Source: Legionella londiniensis
GTDB taxonomy: Bacteria > Pseudomonadota > Gammaproteobacteria > Legionellales > Legionellaceae
Length of the DNA: 64,000 nt
Assembly (NCBI RefSeq): GCF_001467825.1
Contig: NZ_LNYK01000014.1
Span: 127,973-191,972 of the forward strand
Direction: 5' to 3'
Of this stretch, positions 36,777 to 46,686 are shown one piece after another. The translations under genes were made by a program, and so were the position numbers. The notes beneath the pieces were generated by a model, which had not been told where the DNA came from, did not search any database, and worked only from the letters and a program-made list of their open reading frames with translations. Within the stretch, counting starts at the first letter, position 1, and every line of letters begins with the position of its first letter.

Positions 36777-39700
36777 CAATTTTCCCCCTCAATATATTTC
36801 CGTATGCTTTATCGAGTTCTGTCATTACCACGGTATGGGTTGGGGTATTTGTTGTCACTTTTTTTAACCTGAGGCTGGGTTGGGTTTTATCTGGCCTTGT
36901 TGTTCCTGGCTATTTGGTTCCTTTGTTGATTATTCGCCCTGTATCTGTAGCCGTCATTCTACTGGAAGCTGTGATCACCTACTGTCTGGTTTGGGGCTAT
37001 TCAACTTATGTTGCTCTGTGGTTAAAGGGCAGCGAGCTTTTTGGGAGGGACAGATTTTTTATCCTGTTGCTTGTTAGCGTGCTGGTGAGGATAGTCATGG
37101 ACAGCTGGTTTTTGCCGCAGTTTGGCATGTATTTGAACCAGAACTTTAATATTCATCTTGATTATCACAGCGCTTTACATAGCTTTGGCTTGATTGTTGT
37201 CGCTTTGGCCGCAAACCAGCTATGGAAAGCGGGCCTTTATCGTGGATTGATGCAAAACTTGCTCATTCTCGGCATGACCTATTTGCTTGTGCGCCTATTA
37301 ATAGAATATACCAATTTTAACGTCAGTAACCTGCAATACATGTACGAAGACATTGCCATATCAATGCTTGCAAGTCCTAAATCTTATATTATTCTGATTC
37401 TAACAGCTTTTATTGCTTCAAAATTAAATCTCCATTATGGCTGGGAATATAATGGCATATTAATTCCCGCCTTATTAGCCCTGCAATGGTATGAGCCAAT
37501 TAAAATTGTATCCTCGTTTGTAGAAGCCTTTGTCATTCTGGGTGCTGGAATTCTTGTTTTAAATTTACCGCCTTTCAGGCATAAAAGTATCGAAGGTGCC
37601 TATAAAATTCTTTTATTTTTTAATATAGGTTTCATATACAAACTGATACTTGGTTATTTTTTTTATTATTTTTTCTCTTTTGTTGATGTAACTGATTTAT
37701 ATGGATTTGGCTATTTACTCTCAACTTTAATCGCCATTAAAATGCATGATAAAAAGGTTTTCATTCACCTGCCTGTTTCCACTTTGCAAACCACCATAAT
37801 ATCGATTGTTTGTGCATGTATCGCAGGATATTTGCTGACCTTGCTGCCACAATATAGCTTGCGGCAGGGATGGATGCCTTATGCTCCAATAAAACGGCAT
37901 GTTTTGCCTGAAAATATTACCTTAGAAGAGGCGCTTCAACATGAAAAAATCAGCCTTTATAAGTCAAAAATTGATGATTTTTTTCAACAGCCTACACCCC
38001 ATGAATTAAACCAGTTTGCAACAGCTGTCAGACAGTTACTGACCATTAACCAAGAAAGCCTCAAGCGTGATGATCCTGTTATAAGAGGAGCTCGGAAATT
38101 ATTAAAAGAAACTAATTATCAGGTTGAAATGATTGAAAATCGTTATTTTCTTCTTCATGAAAAATATCCTCAGCGAGGCACAGGCATATATGTTATAGAT
38201 ACCTTGGCATCCAGTCATCTGCTGATTGAAGTACCAAATCCGATTAGAGAACACTATTCTCTGGAAATTGCAGCATTTTTCTTTAGAGAATTGAATGCGC
38301 GGGGACTTGCTATTGCGGGTGTTTCAAGAGATACAGGGGAATCTCCATTAAGCAATGTATTGCGTAACCCAAATACTTTTTATCAGGTATTCCATCATGT
38401 TCTTCAGAAAAATAATGTATTGCAAATCAGAGTTTATCCTGCCGGTAAAGATTTACCGAACCTCATCCGTATTAAAAATACCCTGCCGGAAGGTCTTAAT
38501 TTAAAAAGGTTAAAACAACTGTTAGAAAACTTTGAAGTGTCCTGGCAAAAACCAGATGAGATGAATTTGCAATGGCATACGACTAAAAGCGGATTTGTTG
38601 AGTTGATTTTTACCCATTCTGCAACTTATGAATTTTTAAGCAAAATTTTTAAGCCTCATGCCAAAGCAAGCGGGAAACCAATTTTAGAAGAAAAAGGATA
38701 CTTATCGAGCTGGATTTTTGCTAAAAAGAAACAAATGGCTGATAAAGGCAGCAACCTATATCAACCCTCTGAAATGGAAGAACTGTTGTATTTTGATAAC
38801 GAAGTTCTAACGCCGCTCATTTCAGCAATTAAAACCTATGATAAAAAAGGGAAGTGGAGTGATGCAAGCCTTAAGATATTAAGTCTTATCAATGCGCAGG
38901 CAAATTTCATGGGCTATGAAATTATCCTCTTTGAAGAACTTCACACCAAGAAAAACTATGTCATATTAAGCGAAATTCCTGATTCGCCAAAAAGAGGTTA
39001 CAGAGGGAGCTTTATTTTTCGCCTGGGGCAATCAAGTCCCTACGTTATTCAAATTCCAAGGCCAATTTTTGAAATAAACAGCTTTGAATACGGTGTTAGT
39101 CTGTTTGAGATTCTGAATGCGCGCGCGCTGATTATCGCAGGAGCTCACCCATATGCAAATCAGGATAAAACCTCAGATTTATTAAGCCAGGCGAATAGTA
39201 AAAATCTCGTGAATCTCGTTTCTCAGGTTATTTTGCGGGAGTATGAAGGTAAACCCCTAATGCTTGTGCAATGCCGTACCTTTGGAGTACAGGAAGACGC
39301 GCCGACTGCTCAAGCTGAAATATTGCTTTCTTTTGCGGATGGGTCGATCAACCCCGAACAGTTTACCCTGCTCGCTCAGGAGTTAGTGAAGGCATTAAGA
39401 ACCATGGGGCTTGAAATCAAACTGGTTCAGGGTTCTCCGGCGACTATTGGGTATGAGGCCAGCGGGGCATATTTAAGTCAATATCTTGCACAAAGTAAAA
39501 ATAAAGAAATGGCAACTGTCTGGCTCTCTCCAATACTTCGTGCTGATTTTCGCTTGCCGGAAGATACGCCTCTGGAAGAGGCTAAATTTTCAGCGGCAGG
39601 CATAGATACTGTTGAAAAAGATCTCTATACCTATTTACATAAGTTAAAACGTGGATCTAACAAAAGGATTCCTGAAAAATTAAAGCGCAAGCTAATGGAA

Positions 39701-39961
39701 TTTTTAAAAATCCAAGATATGTTGCTTTTGCAACAATTGCAACATCACTGGCCGGACTACCAGTTTCAACGAGTAATAGACCTAAGTACACAACAGTCTT
39801 TCTTGCTGATTTTCGACAAGGGGTATCATCTGCTTGCGGTCATGAATCTTGCCGCAACCAATAAAGAAAGAACGATCTTTATCAATACCGAGCAATTACC
39901 GCAAAATAAGATTAAAGAATTTATCGAGTCACGGGCAGCCTGGCTGGAAATAATAAAGTAG
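36773..39961 (+). CDS. CapC/PgsC-like poly-gamma-glutamate membrane protein with two C-terminal hydrolase-like domains
   Basis: 1062 residues against about 150 for a plain CapC. Residues 1-380 are hydrophobic with the CapC/PgsC pattern, seemingly twice: RLGWVLSGLVVPGYLVPLLIIRPVSVAV near 30-57 and HYGWEYNGILIPALLALQWYEPIKIV near 222-247. The rest is soluble and holds two related domains: ~465-640 (IEVPNPIREHYSLE, LNARGLAIAGVS) and ~740-930 (IQIPRPIFEINSFE, LNARALIIAGAH). They resemble the small hydrolase encoded two genes downstream but have lost its putative metal ligands. CapC works with the CapB ligase in polymerising or moving poly-gamma-glutamate; the CapB partner is at 48910. Translation is coupled to the CHASE2 gene. 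Confidence 0.78.
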   Translation: MTIFPLNIFPYALSSSVITTVWVGVFVVTFFNLRLGWVLSGLVVPGYLVPLLIIRPVSVAVILLEAVITYCLVWGYSTYVALWLKGSELFGRDRFFILLLVSVLVRIVMDSWFLPQFGMYLNQNFNIHLDYHSALHSFGLIVVALAANQLWKAGLYRGLMQNLLILGMTYLLVRLLIEYTNFNVSNLQYMYEDIAISMLASPKSYIILILTAFIASKLNLHYGWEYNGILIPALLALQWYEPIKIVSSFVEAFVILGAGILVLNLPPFRHKSIEGAYKILLFFNIGFIYKLILGYFFYYFFSFVDVTDLYGFGYLLSTLIAIKMHDKKVFIHLPVSTLQTTIISIVCACIAGYLLTLLPQYSLRQGWMPYAPIKRHVLPENITLEEALQHEKISLYKSKIDDFFQQPTPHELNQFATAVRQLLTINQESLKRDDPVIRGARKLLKETNYQVEMIENRYFLLHEKYPQRGTGIYVIDTLASSHLLIEVPNPIREHYSLEIAAFFFRELNARGLAIAGVSRDTGESPLSNVLRNPNTFYQVFHHVLQKNNVLQIRVYPAGKDLPNLIRIKNTLPEGLNLKRLKQLLENFEVSWQKPDEMNLQWHTTKSGFVELIFTHSATYEFLSKIFKPHAKASGKPILEEKGYLSSWIFAKKKQMADKGSNLYQPSEMEELLYFDNEVLTPLISAIKTYDKKGKWSDASLKILSLINAQANFMGYEIILFEELHTKKNYVILSEIPDSPKRGYRGSFIFRLGQSSPYVIQIPRPIFEINSFEYGVSLFEILNARALIIAGAHPYANQDKTSDLLSQANSKNLVNLVSQVILREYEGKPLMLVQCRTFGVQEDAPTAQAEILLSFADGSINPEQFTLLAQELVKALRTMGLEIKLVQGSPATIGYEASGAYLSQYLAQSKNKEMATVWLSPILRADFRLPEDTPLEEAKFSAAGIDTVEKDLYTYLHKLKRGSNKRIPEKLKRKLMEFLKIQDMLLLQQLQHHWPDYQFQRVIDLSTQQSFLLIFDKGYHLLAVMNLAATNKERTIFINTEQLPQNKIKEFIESRAAWLEIIK

Positions 39962-39992
39962 AATGGTTCTCAAGGATTGAACAAGGTTATTC

Positions 39993-42464
39993 ATGAAGAA
40001 ACTCGGCTTGCTGGTTGTTTTGCTGTTAATAGGCTTAAGCGCCTGGATTTATCATCAGGAGTTAAAAAGTCCTTATCCCATGCCGTTGGATAAAAGAGCA
40101 TCTGAGGCAAAAACCAGCATTGTATATGAATTGGAGAAAGAAAAATGGACGGTATTTAATCTGCCCCCCAACACACCGGGTTTAAAAATTGTCACTCATG
40201 CCAATCTGCCAGTACACCTGCAACTAATCCCCGATGAACGATTAAAATACGCTTTGGAATACCAGCTTCTCGATAAAAATAACAGGGTCTTGCAAACCCG
40301 GGATTATCATTTTACTGCCACAGTTAAGTTTTATAAGGATCCCCGCTTTAAAAAGCCAATCACCGCATCTTTTTATTATGACCCAAATATCATTCCTTCT
40401 GATGGTAAGGTATTAAAATTAAATCTAGAAGGCATGCCCGCCGTTGCTCGATTTCGAGTCAGAGTTAAAAGCAAAGACCCTGTTCTGCAGGGAATACTGA
40501 TTCGCGTGTACGCCGCCAACATAAGCCCCCTTCCAAACTATCCTCTTCAATGGCGGCGATTAAATCAGGCACAACAGGAACGGCTTGCTCGCGGCAACAT
40601 TTACCCAAGTTATTTATTGACTGAAGAAGAAATAGCAAATCTCCTGAAAGATCAATATCTTCCTGTAGGACCAGCCGGAATAGAAGGTGAGGATTACAAA
40701 TCTTACAAACTGTACATCGCAAACCAGCAGCACATGGAACCTGTACCGTCTGATATCCTGCCTGTTGGTTTACTGGTGGATGATGTGCTGCGTGGAGTCA
40801 TTCCCTTACCCAAGGGAGAGAATATGATCCGCTTGCAATTTTCCAGCGCAAAACAGGGCAATGATCCGCCCAAAGGAAGCACCATTATTATCCGTTGGCG
40901 TGGCAGGACTTTGTTCGAATCCAGGCAATTTAAAGTCGAGTGGTCCGGAAATAAGGTGGAATGGCAGCATCGGTTACCCCTGGGAGAACTGGAAATTATA
41001 GCCCCTGGACAGTTGATTGTTCGTGCCTGGGTTGTCAATGGTAAGCCCGTTGAAATAACGCCTGAACCGCTATACCTTAGGACGTACACCGCTTTTCGCA
41101 ACAATCCTGTGCAATACAGCATCAATCACCCCAATAACCAACCAGCTCTTTTTCGGGTGGATTTTCGTTTATTAATTCCCTTCAATATCAGTAAACTTAC
41201 ATTGCCGAAAGTTCAATATGCTTTACTTGATCAAAATAAAAAAACAATTGCGAGGGGCTTATTAAGCATTAACCCGGGGGAATTTGGCGAATTGCTTTCC
41301 CATTATGAGCGTCTCGATGATCAACCGTTTTCTTCCCGAGTATCTTCAACTGTTTCTTATTATTTTGTCTTACAGCCAGAAATTAAATTTATCAAATTTC
41401 TCGCAAATGAACCTGTGCTGCTGCGCGCCTATAACAGGCCCTATAATATGGTTCGGAAAATTAAAGTTCCTGAAGCCTATTATTATCATCTGCAGCCAGA
41501 ACTTCGCCAACCAGCATGGTTTTTTTTAAAACCGGATAACGAAGATGATCTCTTGCTGAATAAGCGCTCTATCTTGCTTGTAACCCAGAAAGAACCTGAA
41601 GAGCTCAATCCAGAAGCGCTGGCAGGCAATTACCGCTGGGAAGATTTTCACCCGCAAGGGACGAGTCTTGGCAAACTTATCTTGACTCCCATCACTTATT
41701 TTAGGGCACTGAGGAAAGAAGCCCTAAGTCAGGTTTATCAGAAGATACCGGTGAATCATACAGTTGGGATTGAACTGAATGGAGAAGCTGGTGAAAGAAA
41801 CATCAATCCTTATCTTGCTTATATCCGCAACGACAGCACTCCAGCAGTTGTAAAGCTTTTGATCGATGGATGCATGCATTATCAGGGTCTTATTCCTGGT
41901 GCGTCTGGCGAAATCCTGTTGCCTGCCATCAACACAGGAAAACATCAGATCCATATTCAAAGCGACAAGGGCACGGTTTTTTATCTAAATCACACCTCTA
42001 CCACCAAAGGCGATTATTTAAAGCGTCTGGTCAACTATCTTGACAAGGATGGGCTGACCTTTAATTATGAAAAAATAAGTAGGGATGAAGAAACATTATC
42101 GTTTCGATTTTATGTGCCTTATGAAGCAGTAGGTCGAAATAAAATATCCATTGAGATACAGGCAGTGCGAAGCCTTAAAAATCCCCTGCGTTACTGGAGT
42201 CTCCTGAATCGGGAATTTGATATTGAACCCAATAAGGCATCCAAAATACCCGTATTTTTTATGCCCCAACAAAACCTGGATAAAGGACAGTTACTCACTG
42301 TTCCCGTGGGTGAAGATGTAGAGCCAGGCACTTATACGGTCAATGTTAAATTGTTAAAAGGGACGCCGGGCTATCTCATTTTTTCACGCTTGATACCTGG
42401 TGAGTATTCACTGGATAAAATTTTTATGGAAAAAGAAGGCGGGCGATGCGCCAACTCAATGTAA
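39993..42464 (+). CDS. Membrane-anchored periplasmic beta-rich protein of the CapB/CapC operon
   Basis: 823 residues. An N-terminal hydrophobic segment (residues 4-22) lacks an obvious signal-peptidase site, so it is likely an inner-membrane anchor with the rest periplasmic. The sequence is rich in alternating beta-type stretches and proline, with no catalytic motif. A segment INTGKHQIHIQSDKG near 650 resembles PGKH-LRID elements in the 43345 and 46674 products, suggesting shared beta-sandwich modules. I do not recognise a family. It follows the CapC-like gene by 31 bases, with AAGG before its ATG, and overlaps the next gene by 19 bases. A bridging or polymer-guiding role is inference. Confidence 0.6.
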   Translation: MKKLGLLVVLLLIGLSAWIYHQELKSPYPMPLDKRASEAKTSIVYELEKEKWTVFNLPPNTPGLKIVTHANLPVHLQLIPDERLKYALEYQLLDKNNRVLQTRDYHFTATVKFYKDPRFKKPITASFYYDPNIIPSDGKVLKLNLEGMPAVARFRVRVKSKDPVLQGILIRVYAANISPLPNYPLQWRRLNQAQQERLARGNIYPSYLLTEEEIANLLKDQYLPVGPAGIEGEDYKSYKLYIANQQHMEPVPSDILPVGLLVDDVLRGVIPLPKGENMIRLQFSSAKQGNDPPKGSTIIIRWRGRTLFESRQFKVEWSGNKVEWQHRLPLGELEIIAPGQLIVRAWVVNGKPVEITPEPLYLRTYTAFRNNPVQYSINHPNNQPALFRVDFRLLIPFNISKLTLPKVQYALLDQNKKTIARGLLSINPGEFGELLSHYERLDDQPFSSRVSSTVSYYFVLQPEIKFIKFLANEPVLLRAYNRPYNMVRKIKVPEAYYYHLQPELRQPAWFFLKPDNEDDLLLNKRSILLVTQKEPEELNPEALAGNYRWEDFHPQGTSLGKLILTPITYFRALRKEALSQVYQKIPVNHTVGIELNGEAGERNINPYLAYIRNDSTPAVVKLLIDGCMHYQGLIPGASGEILLPAINTGKHQIHIQSDKGTVFYLNHTSTTKGDYLKRLVNYLDKDGLTFNYEKISRDEETLSFRFYVPYEAVGRNKISIEIQAVRSLKNPLRYWSLLNREFDIEPNKASKIPVFFMPQQNLDKGQLLTVPVGEDVEPGTYTVNVKLLKGTPGYLIFSRLIPGEYSLDKIFMEKEGGRCANSM

Positions 42465-43348
42465 ACATCAGGCATGAAACTGTAAAAGAAAAAAAAATAA
42501 GGCATCGGCTTAAATCAATTTTCTTAGGCTTTTTTATATTCAATTCATGTCATGCAGACATTGCGGCAACAGCTGGGAATCTGCTTACTGAAGCATCACG
42601 TGGCAGCATTTATAAAGAGCCGTCTTCTATGGAATTGATTAGAGCAGAAGCGTTATTCCGCAGCATGTACCGCGGCGACTACCAGGGGCTTAAAAAAAAA
42701 TGGAATGAACTTAATTTTGATCTCATCGAAGTTCAAGGATCAGATGAGCATGTATTGATCGTTAAAGAGAAAGATAAAGCAAAATTTGGCCGTGGTTTTT
42801 ATATTTTCAGGGTGCATGATGGGAAACATACCCTGCAGGCGCCACACAGCTTTTTTGATTACAAGACCCGCCAAATAACGCTTGAACTATTTTTTACAGG
42901 AGATTTTAAAGCTGCCGCCTGGAATACCGTTTCCAGAAAAAGCATTGATATGGCAAGGGCTGAAGAAAGCTATATGATGGCATTTAGCAAAGCCTTTGCC
43001 CATGAAAATTCGAAGCGGTATCTCATTCAAATTCATGGCTTCAGGCAAGCAAAAAGAAACACTAAAGCCGGGCGTCATGCCGAGATGATTCTAAGCAGCG
43101 GTGAAGGATTTCCTTCACCCATTGTTCAACGCCTCGCAAGGTGCTTGAAAAATAAAGTTGACGAAAAAACCAGGGTCTGTTTTATTGATATATTTGAACT
43201 CTGCGCTACTGGCAATGCGATTGGCCGGATGTTAAAAACCATGGGACATGCAGGGTTTATACACATGGAATTAAGCTTCAAGCGGCGTTTTGCGCTGCTT
43301 AAAGATCGCGGTTTGTTAGTGAAGCTAAAGGATTGCTTAACTGAATGA
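42446..43348 (+). CDS. Putative periplasmic zinc hydrolase (N-formylglutamate amidohydrolase / poly-gamma-glutamate hydrolase-like)
   Basis: 300 residues with a long N-region and hydrophobic core ending in SCHADIA near residue 38, a likely signal peptide. The core has LQAPHSFFDYKTRQI (His134, Asp138), LIQIHGFRQAKR (His197), HAEMILSSGEG (211-221) and IHMELSFKRR (Glu275). This H-x3-D, later H, later E arrangement recalls the carboxypeptidase-like fold of N-formylglutamate amidohydrolase and phage poly-gamma-glutamate hydrolase. In a CapB/CapC operon it may trim or release the polymer. Overlaps the previous gene by 19 bases and the next by ATGA. Assignment is by motif only; an inactive role is possible. 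Confidence 0.6.
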   Translation: MRQLNVNIRHETVKEKKIRHRLKSIFLGFFIFNSCHADIAATAGNLLTEASRGSIYKEPSSMELIRAEALFRSMYRGDYQGLKKKWNELNFDLIEVQGSDEHVLIVKEKDKAKFGRGFYIFRVHDGKHTLQAPHSFFDYKTRQITLELFFTGDFKAAAWNTVSRKSIDMARAEESYMMAFSKAFAHENSKRYLIQIHGFRQAKRNTKAGRHAEMILSSGEGFPSPIVQRLARCLKNKVDEKTRVCFIDIFELCATGNAIGRMLKTMGHAGFIHMELSFKRRFALLKDRGLLVKLKDCLTE

Positions 43349-46300
43349 AACACAATTATTGCCGCTGGCTTTTGCTTGGCATTTTATTTCTATCCTCAAG
43401 CACCGTATTTTCAGAGCTTGATAACGTGCAGGCGTTATTGTTAAAAGCCTATCAGACGCCTTTACGCTGGGATAATATTGAGAGTACGCCTTATTGGATT
43501 TCTGGCGAGAAGCCAGTCTATTCTTTGCAGTTAAATCAACATATTATCAGGCTGAAACCTGGGCAATTTGTCAAAGTATTGGTGCCCGAAGGCAGTGTTT
43601 TACGGATTATGAGCCGGTGTCCTTTTTTAGATAAAAAAGAGCTTGAAGTCAGTGCTTCAAATGGTACAGGATTATATGCTGAAGTTCCCATGCTTTTAAG
43701 CGAGGACGCCCATTCTTTTTTAACACCGAGAAATGAGCAGCATCCGCGGTTGTTTCTCATATCAAGACCTAAAAATTCCAAGGGCATGCGGGAAATTTCT
43801 CTTTTTAACTCACGGTTGGATTATCTGCCGGAACTTGCTCCTTACCGTGAGATCATTCCTTTTTGCACAAAGCCTGCAGAGATGGGACGGGAAATAGACG
43901 GCAGTATTGAACCTTATTGGGAATTTTTACCTTCACAAATCCATGCGGTGACAGTTTATGGTCCCACCCGTCTGGCTTTTGAAAACCGTATTGTTTATCC
44001 TGAAACGGAAGCCCAGCCGCTGCAAACTTATCAGGTCAACAGCAGGCTGGATGGTAAGCCATATCGTTCCTTGCAGTTTGAAACGTCACAAGAGCTCAGA
44101 TGGCCGGTCAAGATTAATGGAAAAATCTCTGTCGCCGGGCGTCAGGAAGTCGGCTACCTTGAAATTCCAAAAGGTAAACATCGCCTGCAATTACAGGCCA
44201 GCGCAAAGTTATATGGGCGCTTGTTGAAACAGCAATCATCCGATTATTTATTTCCAAATTTCAACGCGCCAATCGTTCGGGCAGAAACGGTTGAAAAGCT
44301 GTTGCCGCTCAAGTGGCCTGATTTCTGGTCCATGGATAAAAAAAACATTATCCGTATCATTCATGATCCCCATGCATTGCCAGAAGAAAAAGAATATATT
44401 GCCAAGCGTGTGATGCGTGATAATACCCGAAAGGATGGCGGTCTTTTGGGGGTGATGTTCATGGAGCTTCTGGCAGGGCGGCACCTGGAATATCCTTTGA
44501 TAAAAACTGTTGCCCAGGAATTTTTTGGATTTCATACCTTTTATCGCGATATTATGCCCGCAGATAAAAATACCCATGATCCGCAATACATGGCCTGGTT
44601 TTTAACGCCTGTTTTACACAATCCGGGTGAAGAAGGGCAAAGATTACTGTCAGGGGAGCAATTTTTACAAGCTTTGCTTGGCAGAATTGCAAGCGGCTAT
44701 TTTAACCGACTGCCCAAAGAAGGTTATGAATATATCCTGCCGCCGCGGGCTTCTCCCACTTATCTTCGGGTGATAATCGACAGCCGGCAAACGCCTCCGG
44801 GCGCCAGATTTTTTCTAAAAATTGAAAATGAAGCACCAATTGCGTTTAAAGTCTTATGTAATCCCGAGCTTCAGCCAGCTGCATATCAACATACAGAGCA
44901 GCAAATGGGGCTTGAGGTACTGGCAAAACTTACAAAAGAACCGATTAAGGGTACGCTCTCCGCCTTATTCAGCCAGCACCATACCCCGGCAGAAATGACA
45001 AGAGCAGGTGTCTATGAGCTGCCTCTATCCAAAGAAACCAGAAAAATTAAAGTCTGGCCAGCTAATCCTTCTTTGCCTGTATATGTTGCCCTTCAATACC
45101 GGGAATCCGATCAGTTTTCACTTTCAGAAACCGCTTATATCAATACCATTCAGCAATTAAAGCCTGACACGCCGATATTCAGCCTTCTCCAGAAAACGTT
45201 GAATATCCCGTATACCCATCACCTAAACAATTCCCAAAAAGAACTGGAGAACCACTGGCTGCCCCTGATTCGCTTTATCATATCGAGATATGCAGAATTT
45301 TCTGCTTCAGTAGCTGATGCTCCAACGCCAAAGAGGGTAAAAGAGTCAGAAACTCATGTAAAACTTCAGCAAAAAATGAAGCTTGCTGAAGTTTTGGCAA
45401 GCGATTCTCAATGGCTGCCTGCGCTTGAAATTTGGAGTGACATTGCCCAAACCGCGTCTTCAAAATTACAGGAAAAAGCCCAAATAAAAGAAATTGAGGC
45501 CTTATTCAAGCTTGGCGAATACTATCTTGCGGAGATGAAATTGCGAGGTTATCTTTTATATGGAAAAAATCCCAGCATTCGGACATGGGCAAAAGAACGA
45601 TTACGATCGTATTTTGTTAAAACCCATGATATTGAATCATTGAGCGATCTGTTTTCTGTATTGTTGGTAATAGAACCTACCCCTTCTCATGCCATAGAGT
45701 TAATGAGCTGGCTTTTGAAAAATAATGAACCGAAGCTTGCCTTGATGTTGGGTTTGACCATTCCTGACAAACAAAAACCGATAAACCTAATCCTCTATGC
45801 CGCATATCAAAGTCAATGGTGGAAAATTTATAATCATTTTTCAAATCAAGTCCGCACCCCAGAAGAACGCCATTTCTGGAAGGCTCTCGGCTTATTGGAA
45901 AAAAGAAAAATAAAAGAAGCGCTTGGTTTACTCGAACATGCAGGCGTAAGAGGGCAGAAGTGGAAAAATCATTTGGTTAAAGCTTGTCAGATCCTCCAAA
46001 AAATCAACTCCGAACAACTTGCAGAAAGAGAAGAGGCGCTCTCGCAATGGGAGATTTGGCAAAGAGAGCAGCCAGGGCCAAGTGCATGGAAAGACGATGC
46101 GGCAGCTGTCGTTGATTATGCCAAGATGGTAACGTTATACAGCATTCCGAGAGATTTATATTCTGCGGCATTTGCGGGAAATAGGGCGCATCCGGTTCGC
46201 TTAAAAGTGGCAGGCCCCATCAAGTTACGCCTTGAAATTCGTCCATTGCATCATAAAACATCCAAAGAACCTATAGATGGTTGGATCATGGTTCGTGAAA

Positions 46301-46686
46301 AACAAATTTTGCAGTTATTTCCGATTAATGGCAATGTGGTATCAGAAGCTGTGAAATTATTCGGAAATACAGATATGCAGCCCGGTCGAAGAATCTTTGT
46401 TGAACTTGAGGTTAAACCAGGTATTCATGAATTTAGGATTGATGCTCAAAAAACGCCGTTTTTAACGCGCATACAAACCTATCAGCCGCAAATCGTCAAT
46501 CCTATCCTGCCTGTTTTAAATCCGGCGATTGTTACAGCCGCGCTTCAAGGGACTCTCTTGCGGTCACCGCATGCGTCCATTCCCTGTTATTTTTATGACT
46601 GTATGACCGTTATTGAACAAAAAACAAACTGCTTATTAAAGAAAAAAAGCGTGCGGAACTTATCCAAGCAATTATGTATTCATTAG
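43345..46686 (+). CDS. Large exported protein with beta-sandwich and TPR-like regions
   Basis: 1113 residues with a clear signal peptide (cleavage near VFSELD, about residue 24). Residues ~25-640 are mainly beta, including LEIPKGKHRLQLQAS near 275. Residues ~670-930 are alpha-helical with TPR-like pairs (ALEIWSDIAQTA, LFKLGEYYLAEMKLRGYLLYG, ALGLLEKRKIKEALGLLEHAG). Near 949 HPVRLKVAGPIKLRLEIRP and later VKPGIHEFRIDAQ match modules in the 46674 product. The last ~25 residues look unnatural and end just after a run of seven A at 46642-46648, where a one-base change would run into the next frame. TPR-rich periplasmic scaffolds accompany many polysaccharide exporters, which suggests a similar job here. 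Confidence 0.65.
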   Translation: MKHNYCRWLLLGILFLSSSTVFSELDNVQALLLKAYQTPLRWDNIESTPYWISGEKPVYSLQLNQHIIRLKPGQFVKVLVPEGSVLRIMSRCPFLDKKELEVSASNGTGLYAEVPMLLSEDAHSFLTPRNEQHPRLFLISRPKNSKGMREISLFNSRLDYLPELAPYREIIPFCTKPAEMGREIDGSIEPYWEFLPSQIHAVTVYGPTRLAFENRIVYPETEAQPLQTYQVNSRLDGKPYRSLQFETSQELRWPVKINGKISVAGRQEVGYLEIPKGKHRLQLQASAKLYGRLLKQQSSDYLFPNFNAPIVRAETVEKLLPLKWPDFWSMDKKNIIRIIHDPHALPEEKEYIAKRVMRDNTRKDGGLLGVMFMELLAGRHLEYPLIKTVAQEFFGFHTFYRDIMPADKNTHDPQYMAWFLTPVLHNPGEEGQRLLSGEQFLQALLGRIASGYFNRLPKEGYEYILPPRASPTYLRVIIDSRQTPPGARFFLKIENEAPIAFKVLCNPELQPAAYQHTEQQMGLEVLAKLTKEPIKGTLSALFSQHHTPAEMTRAGVYELPLSKETRKIKVWPANPSLPVYVALQYRESDQFSLSETAYINTIQQLKPDTPIFSLLQKTLNIPYTHHLNNSQKELENHWLPLIRFIISRYAEFSASVADAPTPKRVKESETHVKLQQKMKLAEVLASDSQWLPALEIWSDIAQTASSKLQEKAQIKEIEALFKLGEYYLAEMKLRGYLLYGKNPSIRTWAKERLRSYFVKTHDIESLSDLFSVLLVIEPTPSHAIELMSWLLKNNEPKLALMLGLTIPDKQKPINLILYAAYQSQWWKIYNHFSNQVRTPEERHFWKALGLLEKRKIKEALGLLEHAGVRGQKWKNHLVKACQILQKINSEQLAEREEALSQWEIWQREQPGPSAWKDDAAAVVDYAKMVTLYSIPRDLYSAAFAGNRAHPVRLKVAGPIKLRLEIRPLHHKTSKEPIDGWIMVREKQILQLFPINGNVVSEAVKLFGNTDMQPGRRIFVELEVKPGIHEFRIDAQKTPFLTRIQTYQPQIVNPILPVLNPAIVTAALQGTLLRSPHASIPCYFYDCMTVIEQKTNCLLKKKSVRNLSKQLCIH

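Noticed and set aside
36773-37900. Reading the CapC-like region as an ordinary transporter of unknown family
   Set aside because: The LSGLVVPGYLVPL and NGILIPALLAL segments and the CapB-type ligase in the same operon favour CapC/PgsC.
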